A DNA stretch of 64,000 nt from Palsa-504 sp963739135 (GCA_963739135.1 CAVTZG010000005.1:4415-68414); one strand, 5' to 3'; positions 16,372 to 25,327 are shown, numbered from the stretch's first letter. Program-made: numbers and translations. The notes: generated from the letters alone by a model not told the origin.

Positions 16372-17601
16372 CTAGGGTCTGCTGAGGGACTCCAAGGCCA
16401 CGTACGCGTCGGAAATCAGGTCCTCGGGATCCTCCAGGCCAATGGAGAAGCGTACCGCTCCCGGGTCGATGCCGCCCGCCGCTAGCGCACGATCGTCCAG
16501 CTGGCGGTGCGTGGTGGAGGCCACGTGGCTCACCACCGTGTGCGTCCCGCCCAGCGACGTGGCCAGCTGCGCAAGCCGCAGCTTGTCCGCGAAGGCCATG
16601 CCCGCCTCGCGGCCGCCGTGCGGGGTCACGGTGACGATCGCGCCGAACCGGACCCCCTCAGGACCCGCGTCGAACAGGCGCCGGGCCACCTGGTGCCCGG
16701 GATGGTCGGGCAGCCCCGGATAGTCGATGCGGACCACGGTCGGGTGCCTGGACAGCGCGGCGGCGAACACCGAGGCGGTGGAGCAGGCCCGCCGCACCCG
16801 CAGCGGCAGCGTCTCCAGGCCCCGCCGCAGCAGGAACGCCTCGTCCGGCGCCAGCGACCCGCCGGTGTCCACCCGCACGCTGCGGATGTTGCTGATCAGC
16901 TCGATGCGCCCGGTGACCACGCCGCCCGTGGTGTCGGAGTGGCCGCCGATGTACTTGGTCGCCGAGTGCAGGACCAGGTCGGCGCCGTGCTCGAGCGGGC
17001 GGCAGATGACCGGCGGGGCCAGCGTGGAGTCGACCACGAGCAGCGCCCCGGCCTCGTGCGCGATGTCGGACAGCGCGCGCAGGTCGGCCACGGCCGTGGT
17101 CGGGTTGGCGATGGTCTCGGCGTACACGATCCTGGTCGCGGGCCGGATGGCCGCCTGGACCTGCTGCAGGTCGGTGATGTCCACGAAGTCGGTCTCCACC
17201 CCGAACCGGGAGGCCACGTTGCGCAGGAACGAGTATGTCCCGCCGTAGACGGCCGAGGACGCGACCACGTGCGCCCCGGTCCGGGCGAAGGTCCAGAACA
17301 CCCCGCTGATCGCGGCCATGCCGGAGGCGAAGGCCTGCGCCGCGGGCCAGCGCGGCAGGTTGACGCCCTCCAGCGCCGCGACCGCGCGGGCGAAGGCGTC
17401 CACCGTCGGGTTGTCGATCCGGCTGTAGGTGTAGCCGGGCATCTCGTCGTTCAGCACGGCCCGGTATTCCTCGGCCGAGCCGAACGAGAACGCCGCCGTG
17501 CGGTACACCGGCGTGCCGAGCGGCTCCTGGGCGGGCGTGGGGGGAGACGGCAGGTGCACCGCGCGCGTGTTCTCGCCGGTCTGCTTGCGCACTATGTCCA
17601 C
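16372..17601 (-). CDS. Cys/Met-metabolism PLP enzyme (cystathionine gamma-synthase/lyase-like)
   Basis: A 409-residue trans-sulfuration family enzyme. The PLP lysine is in LVLHSATKYIGGHSD, with ETIANPTTAVADL and the C-terminal SIGLEDPEDLI conserved. Family members interconvert cystathionine, cysteine, homocysteine and methionine. The motif set does not separate synthase from lyase or methionine gamma-lyase. GTG at 17601 is the start. A 12-bp minisatellite (17616-17711) fills the upstream gap to gpsA. Confidence 0.85.
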   Translation of the reverse strand: MDIVRKQTGENTRAVHLPSPPTPAQEPLGTPVYRTAAFSFGSAEEYRAVLNDEMPGYTYSRIDNPTVDAFARAVAALEGVNLPRWPAAQAFASGMAAISGVFWTFARTGAHVVASSAVYGGTYSFLRNVASRFGVETDFVDITDLQQVQAAIRPATRIVYAETIANPTTAVADLRALSDIAHEAGALLVVDSTLAPPVICRPLEHGADLVLHSATKYIGGHSDTTGGVVTGRIELISNIRSVRVDTGGSLAPDEAFLLRRGLETLPLRVRRACSTASVFAAALSRHPTVVRIDYPGLPDHPGHQVARRLFDAGPEGVRFGAIVTVTPHGGREAGMAFADKLRLAQLATSLGGTHTVVSHVASTTHRQLDDRALAAGGIDPGAVRFSIGLEDPEDLISDAYVALESLSRP

Positions 17602-17615
17602 GGCAATCCATCCCT

Positions 17616-17711
17616 CAGGAAACCCGGCAGGAAACTCGGCAGGAAACTCGGCAGGAAACTCGGCAGGAAACTCGGCAGGAAACTCGGCAGGAAACTCGGC
17701 AGGGAACCCGG
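17616..17711. repeat. 12-bp minisatellite, 8 units
   Basis: Eight tandem units of CAGGAAACTCGG (first and last with substitutions) occupy nearly the whole gap between gpsA and the trans-sulfuration gene, where the latter's promoter or ribosome-binding region should be. Confidence 0.9.
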
Positions 17712-17725
17712 CTGGAAGCCCTGCG

Positions 17726-18730
17726 TCATGGCCCGTACCACTCAGGCTTGGCCGATCGTGACGCTAGCATCGCGGCGGCCTGCTCGACCGGCAGTCCGTC
17801 CCGCATGACCGCCTCGGCCACCTCGGTGATCGGCATCTCCACGCCGTGGTCGCGGGCCAGCTTGAGCACCGGCTCGCACGAGGCCACGCCCTCGGCGGTC
17901 TGGCCGGTCGCCGCCGTGGCCGCCGCCACCGACATGCCCCGGCCCAGGTTCTCGCCGAACGTCCGGTTGCGGGACAGCGGCGAGGAGCAGGTGGCCACCA
18001 GGTCGCCCATGCCGGCCAGGCCGGCGAAGGTCTGCGGCTGCGCGCCCAGCGCCGAGCCGAGCCGCGCGATCTCGGCCAGCCCCCGGGTGATCAGCGTGGC
18101 CTTGGTGTTGTCACCCAGCCCCATCGCCACCGCGATGCCCACCGCGATCGCGATGATGTTCTTCACCGCGCCGCCCAGCTCGCAGCCGGTCACGTCGGTG
18201 TTGGTGTAGGGCCGGAAGTACGGCGTGTGGCAGGTCTCCTGCAAGGCCAGCGCGGCGGAAGGCGACACGCTGGCCACCACTGTGGCGGCGATCTGCCGCC
18301 TGGCGATCTCGCGGGCCAGGTTCGGCCCGGACACCACCGCGACCCGGGAGGGGTCCGCGGACAGCACCGACGTGATGACCTCGCTCATCCGCATGCTGGT
18401 GCCGAGCTCGATGCCTTTGATCAGGCTGACCAGCAGCGCGCCGCGCGGGATGAGCGGCGCCCAGTCCTCGAGGTTGGAACGCAGCGTCTGCGCCGGTACC
18501 GCGAACACCACCACGTCCGCGCCGGCCAGCGCCCGGGCCGGGTCGGCGGTGGCGTCCAGCGCCGGGGTGAGCGCGATCCCGGGCAGGTAGTCCGGGTTCT
18601 CATGCCGCTCGCCGATAACCCGGGCCAGATCCGGCCGCCGGGCATACAGCATGGCGGAGGTCCCGGCGTCGCACAGCACCTGGGCGAACGTGGTGCCCCA
18701 CGACCCGGCCCCCATGACCGCTGCCCTCAT
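17726..18730 (-). CDS. gpsA: NAD(P)-dependent glycerol-3-phosphate dehydrogenase
   Basis: A 334-residue enzyme reducing dihydroxyacetone phosphate to sn-glycerol 3-phosphate for lipid synthesis. GAGSWGTTFAQVL is the nucleotide loop, KGIELGTSMRMSEVI and the catalytic-lysine segment GGAVKNIIAIAVGIAVAMGLGDNTKATL follow, and the length is typical. ATG at 18730 overlaps the acyltransferase stop by four bases, coupling the first two steps of phospholipid assembly. Confidence 0.96.
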   Translation of the reverse strand: MRAAVMGAGSWGTTFAQVLCDAGTSAMLYARRPDLARVIGERHENPDYLPGIALTPALDATADPARALAGADVVVFAVPAQTLRSNLEDWAPLIPRGALLVSLIKGIELGTSMRMSEVITSVLSADPSRVAVVSGPNLAREIARRQIAATVVASVSPSAALALQETCHTPYFRPYTNTDVTGCELGGAVKNIIAIAVGIAVAMGLGDNTKATLITRGLAEIARLGSALGAQPQTFAGLAGMGDLVATCSSPLSRNRTFGENLGRGMSVAAATAATGQTAEGVASCEPVLKLARDHGVEMPITEVAEAVMRDGLPVEQAAAMLASRSAKPEWYGP

Positions 18731-19638
18731 GTCTGGCCGGTGTCCGGCGCGTCCGGCGCAGAACCGGCCGGAAGCGGGGTTCCCCCGTCCGTTCGGTCCA
18801 ACTCTCCAGAACGGCCCCCTACGGCGGGATCCCACGGTACGGCGGGCGGCGTCTCCTGCCTGATCGTGGCCAGCAGGGCGGTGATGGCGGCCATGATGTC
18901 GGCGGTCGCGGCCTGCAGCGTCGAGGCGCCCAGCCGCTGCCCGGCGTAGGCCGACAGGTCCACCGGCGGCCCGGCCGCCATCTGGACCGTCTTGCGCGGC
19001 CACAGGTGCGGCTTCTTGGTGCCGTAGGGGAGGATGTCCTGCGCGCCCCAGTGCGCGATCGGGATCACCGGCGCCCCGGTGGTCAGGGCCAGCCGGGCCG
19101 CGCCGGTCTTGCCCACCATGGGCCACAGGTCCGGGTCGCGGCTGGCGGTTCCCTCCGGGTAGACGATCACGGCGTCGCCCTTCCGGAGCGCCCGCTCGGC
19201 CTGCTTGAGCACCAGACCGGCGTCGCCGCGGCCGCGGTACACCGGCAGCTGCCCGAACTTGTACATCAGCGGCCCGATGACCTTGACCTCGAAGATCGGC
19301 GATTTGATCATGAACACCGGGTACCGGTGCGCGTAGCCGTCGCTGAACAAGGCGATCGTGGGCCAGTCGGCGTAGGACAGGTGGTTGGGGGCCAGGATGA
19401 TGCCGCCGGTCTTCGGAATGTTCTCCTTGCCCGCCCACCTGAACCTCATCAGCAGGCGCAACCCCGGGTGCAGGATGATCCGCGAGAACAGCCGCCAGCC
19501 TGGCGAGTAACCCCACTCGCGGCGGACCGTAGGCTGGTCCCCGGGCGGGAGGGTCGGGGATCCCCCCTGGCCATGCCCTCCCGGGGCGGCCTGGGGGGGG
19601 CGTCCCCCCGGGCCGACAGCGCCATTCCCGGTGCTCAT
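18727..19638 (-). CDS. 1-acyl-sn-glycerol-3-phosphate acyltransferase (PlsC-like)
   Basis: A 303-residue PlsC-domain protein that should acylate lysophosphatidic acid. The HX4D motif is NHLSYAD, the acceptor motif is YPEGTASRD, and PVIPIAHWG is also conserved. The first about 30 residues are encoded by a C-run/G-run element (19559-19612) and are Gly/Pro-rich; the true domain begins near WRLFSRIILHP. A downstream start cannot be excluded. It precedes and overlaps gpsA. Confidence 0.92.
   Translation of the reverse strand: MSTGNGAVGPGGRPPQAAPGGHGQGGSPTLPPGDQPTVRREWGYSPGWRLFSRIILHPGLRLLMRFRWAGKENIPKTGGIILAPNHLSYADWPTIALFSDGYAHRYPVFMIKSPIFEVKVIGPLMYKFGQLPVYRGRGDAGLVLKQAERALRKGDAVIVYPEGTASRDPDLWPMVGKTGAARLALTTGAPVIPIAHWGAQDILPYGTKKPHLWPRKTVQMAAGPPVDLSAYAGQRLGASTLQAATADIMAAITALLATIRQETPPAVPWDPAVGGRSGELDRTDGGTPLPAGSAPDAPDTGQT
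19559..19612. repeat. C-run/G-run element, copy 1
   Basis: Runs of six to eight C or G flank short arms (GGGGGGGGCGTCCCCCCGGG). The same composition and core occur at 23991-24020 and 47106-47225. Here it encodes the N-terminus of the acyltransferase. Confidence 0.65.
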
Positions 19639-19689
19639 AGCGTCAGTCTCCTGGTTCAGGTGCTCTGGTGTCGAGGCAGGATCAACGAT

Positions 19690-20352
19690 ATGACCGATAA
19701 CGCGCTGATCACGTGGTCAGTGCTGCTGCCCGTCAAGGTGCTCGCGCGGGCCAAGTCCCGGCTGGCCGAGCTGGCCGGGCCGCACCGGGCCGAACTGGCC
19801 CTGGCCCTCGCCTGCGACACGGTGGCGGCGGTACGGGCCTGCGAGGCGGCCGCCCGTGTGATCGTCATCACAGATGACCAGGTCGCGGCCGCCGCGCTCA
19901 GCGATCTCGGGGCTGTGATCGTGCCGGACGAGCCGCGGGACGGCCTCAACGCGGCGCTGCGGCACGGCGCCCGGTACGCCGCCGCCCGCTGGCCGGGCGC
20001 CGGTACCGCCGCGCTGTCTGCCGACCTGCCGGCCCTGCGCCCGGCCGAGCTCGCCCGGGCCCTGTCCGCCGCCGCGGCCTGGCCGAACGCGTTCGTGGCC
20101 GATGCGGCGGGCGACGGCACGACGATGTACGCGGCGGCGCCCGGCGCCGCGTTCCGGCCGGCCTTCGGCCTGGCCTCCCGGGCCAGGCACGCGGCGGAAG
20201 GCGCCGCGGAACTCGGCCTGGCCGGCGTACCCGGACTGCGCCGGGACGTGGACACGCCCGGCGACCTGCGCGACGCGGCCGGGCTCGGGCTCGGCCCGCG
20301 CAGCGCGCCGCTCGCGGCCGAACTGCTCAGATGTGCACCACGGGGCAGGTGA
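19690..20352 (+). CDS. cofC: 2-phospho-L-lactate / phosphoenolpyruvate guanylyltransferase (CofC/FbiD)
   Basis: A 220-residue nucleotidyltransferase of coenzyme F420 synthesis, joining GTP to 2-phospholactate or, in mycobacteria, phosphoenolpyruvate. The start WSVLLPVKVLARAKSRLAEL matches the family LPVKxLxxAKSRL loop; ALSADLPALRP is the metal site and DGTTMYAA is also conserved. ATG at 19690 directly precedes this. It implies F420-dependent redox chemistry, typical of actinobacteria. The 3' end overlaps the opposite-strand RAM gene by 26 bp. Confidence 0.92.
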   Translation: MTDNALITWSVLLPVKVLARAKSRLAELAGPHRAELALALACDTVAAVRACEAAARVIVITDDQVAAAALSDLGAVIVPDEPRDGLNAALRHGARYAAARWPGAGTAALSADLPALRPAELARALSAAAAWPNAFVADAAGDGTTMYAAAPGAAFRPAFGLASRARHAAEGAAELGLAGVPGLRRDVDTPGDLRDAAGLGLGPRSAPLAAELLRCAPRGR

Positions 20353-20560
20353 GCGTCCGGGTGATGCCCGGCACGGCCTGGATGTTGGCCGCGACCAGCC
20401 GGCCCAGCTCGTCCACGTTGTCGGCCTGCGCGCGCACGATCACGTCGTACGGGCCGGTGACGTCTTCCGCCTGCGTGACTCCGGTGATCTTTCCTATGTG
20501 CGAGGCCACGTCGGCGGCCTTGCCGACTTCAGTCTGGACGAGGATGTACGCCTCCACCAT
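20327..20560 (-). CDS. Stand-alone Lrp/AsnC ligand-binding (RAM) domain protein
   Basis: A 77-residue protein consisting only of the AsnC_trans_reg domain: VEAYILVQTEVGKAADVA, GPYDVIVRAQADNVDELG and the closing strand VPGITRTLTCPVVHI. It lacks the helix-turn-helix, so it probably binds small effectors or partners rather than DNA. ATG at 20560 is preceded by GGGAGG. Genes of this type commonly sit beside thiL and cofC in actinobacteria. Confidence 0.9.
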   Translation of the reverse strand: MVEAYILVQTEVGKAADVASHIGKITGVTQAEDVTGPYDVIVRAQADNVDELGRLVAANIQAVPGITRTLTCPVVHI

Positions 20561-20684
20561 GAGGTCCTCCCGGGGCCATTGCGGGACAAGGTGCCCTGAT
20601 GGATCACGCTACCGTAGAGGTCCAGACCGGTGACACACATGTCGGCTACCGGAGGGCATCATCGCTGCTGACGACGCGGGGACC

Positions 20685-21704
20685 GTGGCTGCGCTGGGGG
20701 AGTTCGGCCTGATCGCGGCGCTGTCAGGCTGGCTGCCCGCCGACCCGCGGGCCCTGGTCGGGATCGGCGACGACGCGGCCGTGCTGGCCGCGCCGGACGG
20801 CCGCGTGGTGGCCAGCACCGATTTCCTGCTCGAGGGTCGGCACTTCCGCCGGGACTGGTCATCGGCGGCCGACATCGGCCGCAAGGCCGCCGCCCGGAGC
20901 CTGGCCGACATCGCGGCCATGGGCGCGACCTGTTCCGGGCTGCTGGTCGCGCTGGCCGCCCCGCCCGACCTGCCGGTGGCCTGGGCCCGGGACCTGGCCG
21001 CCGGGCTGGTGGCCGAATCCGCCCGGGCCGGCGCCAGCGTCATCGGCGGCGACACCGCCCGCGCCGATACCGTGCTGCTCGCCGTGACCAGCCTGGGTGA
21101 CCTGGCCGGGCGGGCCCCCGTACTGCGCTCCGGCGCGTCCCCGGGCGACCTGGTGGCGGTGGCCGGCCCGCTCGGCCGCGCCGCCGCCGGCCTGGCCCTG
21201 CTCACCGCCGGCCTGGATGGCCCCCTGGCCGACGCGCACCGGCACCCGGAGCCGCCGTACGACGCGGGCCCCGAGGCGTCCCGGCTGGGCGCCACGGCCA
21301 TGATCGACACCAGCGACGGGCTGCTGGCCGACCTGGGGCACATCGCCGACGCCAGCGGCGCGGGAATCGACGTGGTGTCCGCCCGGCTGCGCCCGCCCGA
21401 TGACCTGCTGGCCGCGGCGCGCGCCGTAGCCGCGACCCGCCGTCACCCCGGCCCACCTCCCCAGCCCCCTTCTTTGGGCCGAACGGGCCGTGGCTCGAGC
21501 TCAGCCTCCCCCGAGGCCCCCTCCTCTGAAGCACTGAGCTGGGTGCTGACCGGCGGCGAGGATCACGCGCTGGCCGCCACGTTCCCGCCGGGCACAGCGC
21601 TGCCGGCCCGGTGGCGGGTGATAGGTCAGGTCCGGGCCGGGACGGGCGTGCTGGTCGACGGCCAGCCCTGGGCCGGAGCCGCGGGCTGGGATCACTTCGC
21701 CTAG
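20685..21704 (+). CDS. thiL: Thiamine-monophosphate kinase
   Basis: A 339-residue AIR-synthase-fold kinase making thiamine diphosphate. LGEFGLIAAL, VGIGDDAAVL, STDFLLEGRHF, GGDTARAD and MIDTSDGLLADLGHIA are diagnostic; WVLTGGEDHALAATFP is the late motif. Between residues about 252 and 284 there is a Pro/Ser-rich insertion (GPPPQPPSLGRTGRGSSSA) encoded by DNA that contains the dispersed 16-mer (21478). GTG at 20685 fits the family start. It converges on rpmB with a 4-bp overlap. Confidence 0.94.
   Translation: MAALGEFGLIAALSGWLPADPRALVGIGDDAAVLAAPDGRVVASTDFLLEGRHFRRDWSSAADIGRKAAARSLADIAAMGATCSGLLVALAAPPDLPVAWARDLAAGLVAESARAGASVIGGDTARADTVLLAVTSLGDLAGRAPVLRSGASPGDLVAVAGPLGRAAAGLALLTAGLDGPLADAHRHPEPPYDAGPEASRLGATAMIDTSDGLLADLGHIADASGAGIDVVSARLRPPDDLLAAARAVAATRRHPGPPPQPPSLGRTGRGSSSASPEAPSSEALSWVLTGGEDHALAATFPPGTALPARWRVIGQVRAGTGVLVDGQPWAGAAGWDHFA
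21478..21493 (+). repeat. Dispersed 16-mer, copy 2 (inside thiL)
   Basis: GCCGAACGGGCCGTGG, exact match to the other three copies. It lies in the middle of the extra Pro/Ser-rich loop of ThiL, suggesting that the loop came from the repeat. Confidence 0.8.
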
Positions 21705-21886
21705 CGGGTGACCTTGCCTGCCTTGATGCAGGAGGTGCACACCTTGAGCCGCTTGGGCGTGCCGCCCACCATGGCCCGCACGGTCTGGATGTTCGGGTTC
21801 CAGCGGCGGCGGGTGCGGCGGTGCGAGTGCGAGACGTTGTTGCCGAAGCCCGGCCCCTTGCCGCATACGTCGCAGACGGAAGCCAC
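21701..21886 (-). CDS. rpmB: Ribosomal protein L28 (bL28)
   Basis: A 61-residue bL28 with SVCDVCGKGPGFGNNVSHS, then RRWNPNIQTVRAMVGG, and the CTSC cysteine pair, i.e. the four-cysteine zinc form. GTG at 21886 with GGAG six bases upstream gives the standard MASVCDVCGKG start; ATG at 21898 is the alternative. In most actinobacteria a DAK-domain gene lies between rpmB and recG; here recG is directly divergent. Confidence 0.95.
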   Translation of the reverse strand: MASVCDVCGKGPGFGNNVSHSHRRTRRRWNPNIQTVRAMVGGTPKRLKVCTSCIKAGKVTR

Positions 21887-22005
21887 GGGTTGCTCCATAG
21901 ATAGAGGTAGGTAGGCCCGGTCCAGGACCGGACCAGGCAGCCGTCGAAGCCTACCCGATGCCGGGGCCGGGCGCGAACCGGCCGTCATTGTCGGGGGCCG
22001 CTTCT

Positions 22006-24315
22006 ATGCTGGCCAGTGTGACCTCGCTCCGCGAACCGCTGACCGTGTTGCAGGGTCCCAAGACGGCCGACAAGCTGGCCGAAGTCTTCGGCCTGCACAC
22101 GGTCGGTGACCTGCTGCGGCACTACCCGCGGCGCTACTACACCCGGGGCGAGCTTACCGACCTGTCCTCGCTGCGCGAGGGCGACCACGTCACGGTCTTG
22201 GCCCGGGTCGTCTCGCTGGGCGATCATCCGCTGCCGTCGCTGCCGGGCAAGGGCCGCCGCAGCCGGACCGAGGTGATCGTCACCGACGACCGGGCCAAGC
22301 TGGTCCTGACGTTCTTCTTCAACTCCCACCGCAGGCCGCCGTACCTGCGCGGCCTGGTGCCCGGCATGATCGGCATGTTCGCCGGCACCGTGTCCAGCTT
22401 CCGGGGCCGCCGCCAGCTGGTCCACCCCGAGTGCGAGATGCTGCCGGGGGCGCCGCCCAACGCCGACCTGACCACGGAACTGGCCGCCGAGTTCGCCACC
22501 GAGCTGATTCCCGTCTACCCGGCCAGCGCCAGGTTCCCGTCCTGGCGCATCGCCAAGTCGGTCCAGACCCTGCTCGACACGCTGGACGCCATGCCAGACC
22601 CGCTGCCTGCCGAGCTGCGGGAGCGGTACGGGCTGGTCGGGTGGGCCGAGGCCATCCGGGCCATCCACCGGCCCCTTGACGCGGCCGACCGGACCCGGGC
22701 CAGGGACCGCCTGAAGTGGGACGAGGCCTTCGTGCTGCAGACCGCGCTGGCCCAGCGCCGGCTGGCGGCCGCCGCGCTGCCCGCCATGCCCCGCCCGCAC
22801 ACCTGCGGCGGCATAGCCGACGAGTTCGACGCCAGGCTGCCGTTCACGCTGACCAACGGCCAGGTGGCGGTGGGGGAGACCATCGCCGCCGACCTGGCCT
22901 GCGCCTATCCCATGCACCGGCTGCTGCAGGGGGAGGTCGGCTCGGGCAAAACGGTGATCGCCATCCGGGCCATGCTCCAGGTGGTCGACGCGGGCGGCCA
23001 GGCCGCCCTGCTGGCCCCGACCGAGGTGCTGGCCCAACAGCACTACCGGTCCATCCGCGACATGCTCGGCCCGCTGGCCCAGCGCGGCCAGCTCGGCGGC
23101 TCCGAGCACGCCACCGGCGTGGTCCTGCTCACCGGCTCGGTCAGCGCGGCGGGCCGCCGGTCGGCGCTGGCCGACGCCTTCACCGGCGACGCGGGCATCG
23201 TGATCGGCACGCACGCTCTGCTCGAGGAGCAGGTCCAGTTCGCCGACCTGGGCCTGGTGGTCATCGACGAGCAGCACAGGTTCGGCGTCGAGCAGCGGGA
23301 CGCGCTGCGGGCCAAGGCGGCCGACAACCGGCCGCACGTCCTGGTCATGACGGCCACGCCCATCCCCAGGACGGTGGCCATGACCGTCTACGGCGACCTG
23401 GAGACCTCCACGCTGACCGAGCTGCCCGCCGGCCGTTCGGCCATCGCCACCCACGTGGTGCCCGCGGCCGACAAGCCCAGGTACCTGGAGCGGGCCTGGG
23501 AGCGCGTCCGTGAGGAGGTCGGCCGGGGCCAGCAGGCCTACGTGGTCTGCCCGCGGATCGGCGACGGTGCCGACACCGACGAGGCGGGATACCCGGACGA
23601 GGACGACTTCGCCGACGTGGATATGACCGGCGGCGTGCCGCGGGGGGTGGTCGGCACCCGGCGGCAGCCGCTGTCGGTGCTCGACGTGGCCGCCACGCTG
23701 GACGCCGGCCCGCTGGGCGGGCTGCGGCTGGGCATCCTGCACGGCCGGCTGCACCCGGAGGAGAAGGACCGGGTGATGCGGGAGTTCGCCGCGGGCGACA
23801 TCGACGTCCTAGTGGCCACCACCGTGATCGAGGTCGGGGTCGACGTGCCGAACGCCACCGTGATGGTCATCATGGACGCTGAGCGGTTCGGCGTCTCCCA
23901 GCTGCACCAGCTCCGCGGCCGGGTCGGCCGCGGTTCCGCGGCCGGGCTGTGCCTGCTGGTCACCGAGGCGCCGCCCGCCATGCCCGTGCAGGGGGGCCCG
24001 GGGGGGTCGTCCCCCCGGGCTAGCACGGCGCGGGAGCGGCTGGACGCGGTGGCCGCCACCCTGGACGGGTTCCAGCTGTCCCGGCTGGACCTGGAGCAGC
24101 GCCGGGAGGGCGACGTGCTCGGCGCCGCGCAGGCCGGGCGGCGCTCCAGCCTGCGGCTGCTCCAGCTGCTGGCCGACGAGGAGCTGATCGGGCAGGCCCG
24201 CGAGGAAGCCACGGCCGTGGTGGCCGCCGACCCGGGCCTGGCCGGCCATCCCGCGCTGCGCGTGGCCATCGACGACCTGCTCGGCGTGCACGCCGACTAC
24301 CTGGACAAAACCTGA
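22006..24315 (+). CDS. recG: ATP-dependent DNA helicase RecG
   Basis: About 769 residues, branch-migration helicase that remodels stalled forks and Holliday junctions. An N-terminal wedge domain (LHTVGDLLRHYPRRYY) precedes Walker A QGEVGSGKTVIA, DEQHRFG (motif II), TATPIPRT (motif III) and RGRVGRG (motif VI). Two insertions are seen: an acidic loop near GYPDEDDFADVDM, and a Gly/Pro/Ser loop encoded by a C-run/G-run element (23991-24020). ATG at 22006 is chosen; GTG at 22018 is possible. Confidence 0.95.
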   Translation: MLASVTSLREPLTVLQGPKTADKLAEVFGLHTVGDLLRHYPRRYYTRGELTDLSSLREGDHVTVLARVVSLGDHPLPSLPGKGRRSRTEVIVTDDRAKLVLTFFFNSHRRPPYLRGLVPGMIGMFAGTVSSFRGRRQLVHPECEMLPGAPPNADLTTELAAEFATELIPVYPASARFPSWRIAKSVQTLLDTLDAMPDPLPAELRERYGLVGWAEAIRAIHRPLDAADRTRARDRLKWDEAFVLQTALAQRRLAAAALPAMPRPHTCGGIADEFDARLPFTLTNGQVAVGETIAADLACAYPMHRLLQGEVGSGKTVIAIRAMLQVVDAGGQAALLAPTEVLAQQHYRSIRDMLGPLAQRGQLGGSEHATGVVLLTGSVSAAGRRSALADAFTGDAGIVIGTHALLEEQVQFADLGLVVIDEQHRFGVEQRDALRAKAADNRPHVLVMTATPIPRTVAMTVYGDLETSTLTELPAGRSAIATHVVPAADKPRYLERAWERVREEVGRGQQAYVVCPRIGDGADTDEAGYPDEDDFADVDMTGGVPRGVVGTRRQPLSVLDVAATLDAGPLGGLRLGILHGRLHPEEKDRVMREFAAGDIDVLVATTVIEVGVDVPNATVMVIMDAERFGVSQLHQLRGRVGRGSAAGLCLLVTEAPPAMPVQGGPGGSSPRASTARERLDAVAATLDGFQLSRLDLEQRREGDVLGAAQAGRRSSLRLLQLLADEELIGQAREEATAVVAADPGLAGHPALRVAIDDLLGVHADYLDKT
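23991..24020. repeat. C-run/G-run element, copy 2 (inside recG)
   Basis: A near-palindrome of G-runs and C-runs around GGTCGTCCC encodes GGPGGSSPR between helicase motif VI and the C-terminal segment of RecG, so the insertion is in frame. Confidence 0.7.
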
Positions 24316-24373
24316 CCCGCCCGGCCCGCCCTGTACGTTGTGTCGTTGGGGGCGGACGACGGAGAGGCACCTC

Positions 24374-25234
24374 GTGACCGAAGACCCGTCCGGCGCCGGC
24401 CTCGGCCCGCGCGCCGTCGACGCCAGCGTGCCGCACGCGCCCCGGATCTGGAATTACTGGCTGGGCGGCAAGACAACTTCGCCGCCGACCGCGAGGTCGG
24501 CGACCGGATGGCGCAGATGTACCCGGACATCGTGGAGCTGGCCCGCGCCGACCGGGCCTTCCTGGGCCGCGCCGTCAGGTTCCTGGTCCGCGAGGCGGGG
24601 GTCCGCCAGTTCCTCGACGTCGGCACCGGCCTGCCCACCGCCGACAACACCCACGAGGTGGCCCAGGCGCTCGCGCCCTGCTCCCGGGTCGTCTACGTGG
24701 ATAACGACCCGCTGGTGCTCTCGCACGCCGGCGCCCTGCTGGTCGGCAGCCCGGAGGGGGCTACCGACTACATCGACGCGGACGCCCGCGACCCGGCCCG
24801 GATCCTGCGTATCGCCGCCCAGACCCTGGACTTCCGCCGGCCGGTGGCGGTCATGATGCTCGGCGTGCTGATCTACGTCAGCGACACCGACGAGGCCTAC
24901 CGGATCGTGAACCAGCTGATGGACCCCCTGCCGTCCGGCAGCTACCTGGTCATCGCGCACAGCACCAGTGAGGTCAGGGGCGAGGCCACCGAGGAACTCG
25001 TCCGGACCAGGAACAAGCTCCTCGACCCGCCGATGACCCTGCGCACGGACCAGGAACAAGCTCCTCGACCCGCCGATGACCCTGCGCAGCGGCCAGCAGA
25101 TCGCGCGCTTCTTCGACGGCCTGGACCTGGTGGAGCCGGGCGTAGTCTCCTGCCCCCGCTGGCGCCCCGTCCCCGCCGACATCGGCCACGCCCACGACGT
25201 CGACGAGTTCTGCGGCGTGGCCAGAAAACCCTGA
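24374..25234 (+). pseudogene. SAM-dependent methyltransferase (DUF574 type), broken
   Basis: The gene resembles the actinobacterial S-adenosyl methyltransferase family PF04672. The start (GTG 24374) reads to PRIWNYWLGGK; the expected DNFAADREVGDRM follows only in another frame, so one base is missing near 24472. The SAM domain (FLDVGTGLPTADNTHEVA, VVYVDNDPLVLSHA) is then intact until a 43-bp tandem duplication (25003-25088) shifts the frame again. The family C-terminus (IARFFDGLDLVEPGVV ... CGVARKP) continues in the third frame to 25234. The product is unlikely to be functional as written. Confidence 0.85.
25003..25088 (+). repeat. 43-bp tandem duplication in the methyltransferase pseudogene
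   Basis: A 43-bp segment beginning CGGACCAGGAACAAGC is repeated exactly (25003-25045 and 25046-25088). Because 43 is not a multiple of three, it throws the frame. Confidence 0.95.
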
Positions 25235-25327
25235 CCCCGCCCCGGCCGCAGGCGCTCCCAAGCCGTCCGCGACGCCTTCCCCAAACCCGCGGCCACCCAA
25301 CCCCACCAGTCTCACCACTCCCAACAC

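Noticed and set aside
17726..19516. 596-residue version of GpsA
   Set aside because: The extension is an off-frame reading of the acyltransferase gene; GpsA begins at 18730 with MRAAVMGAGSWG.
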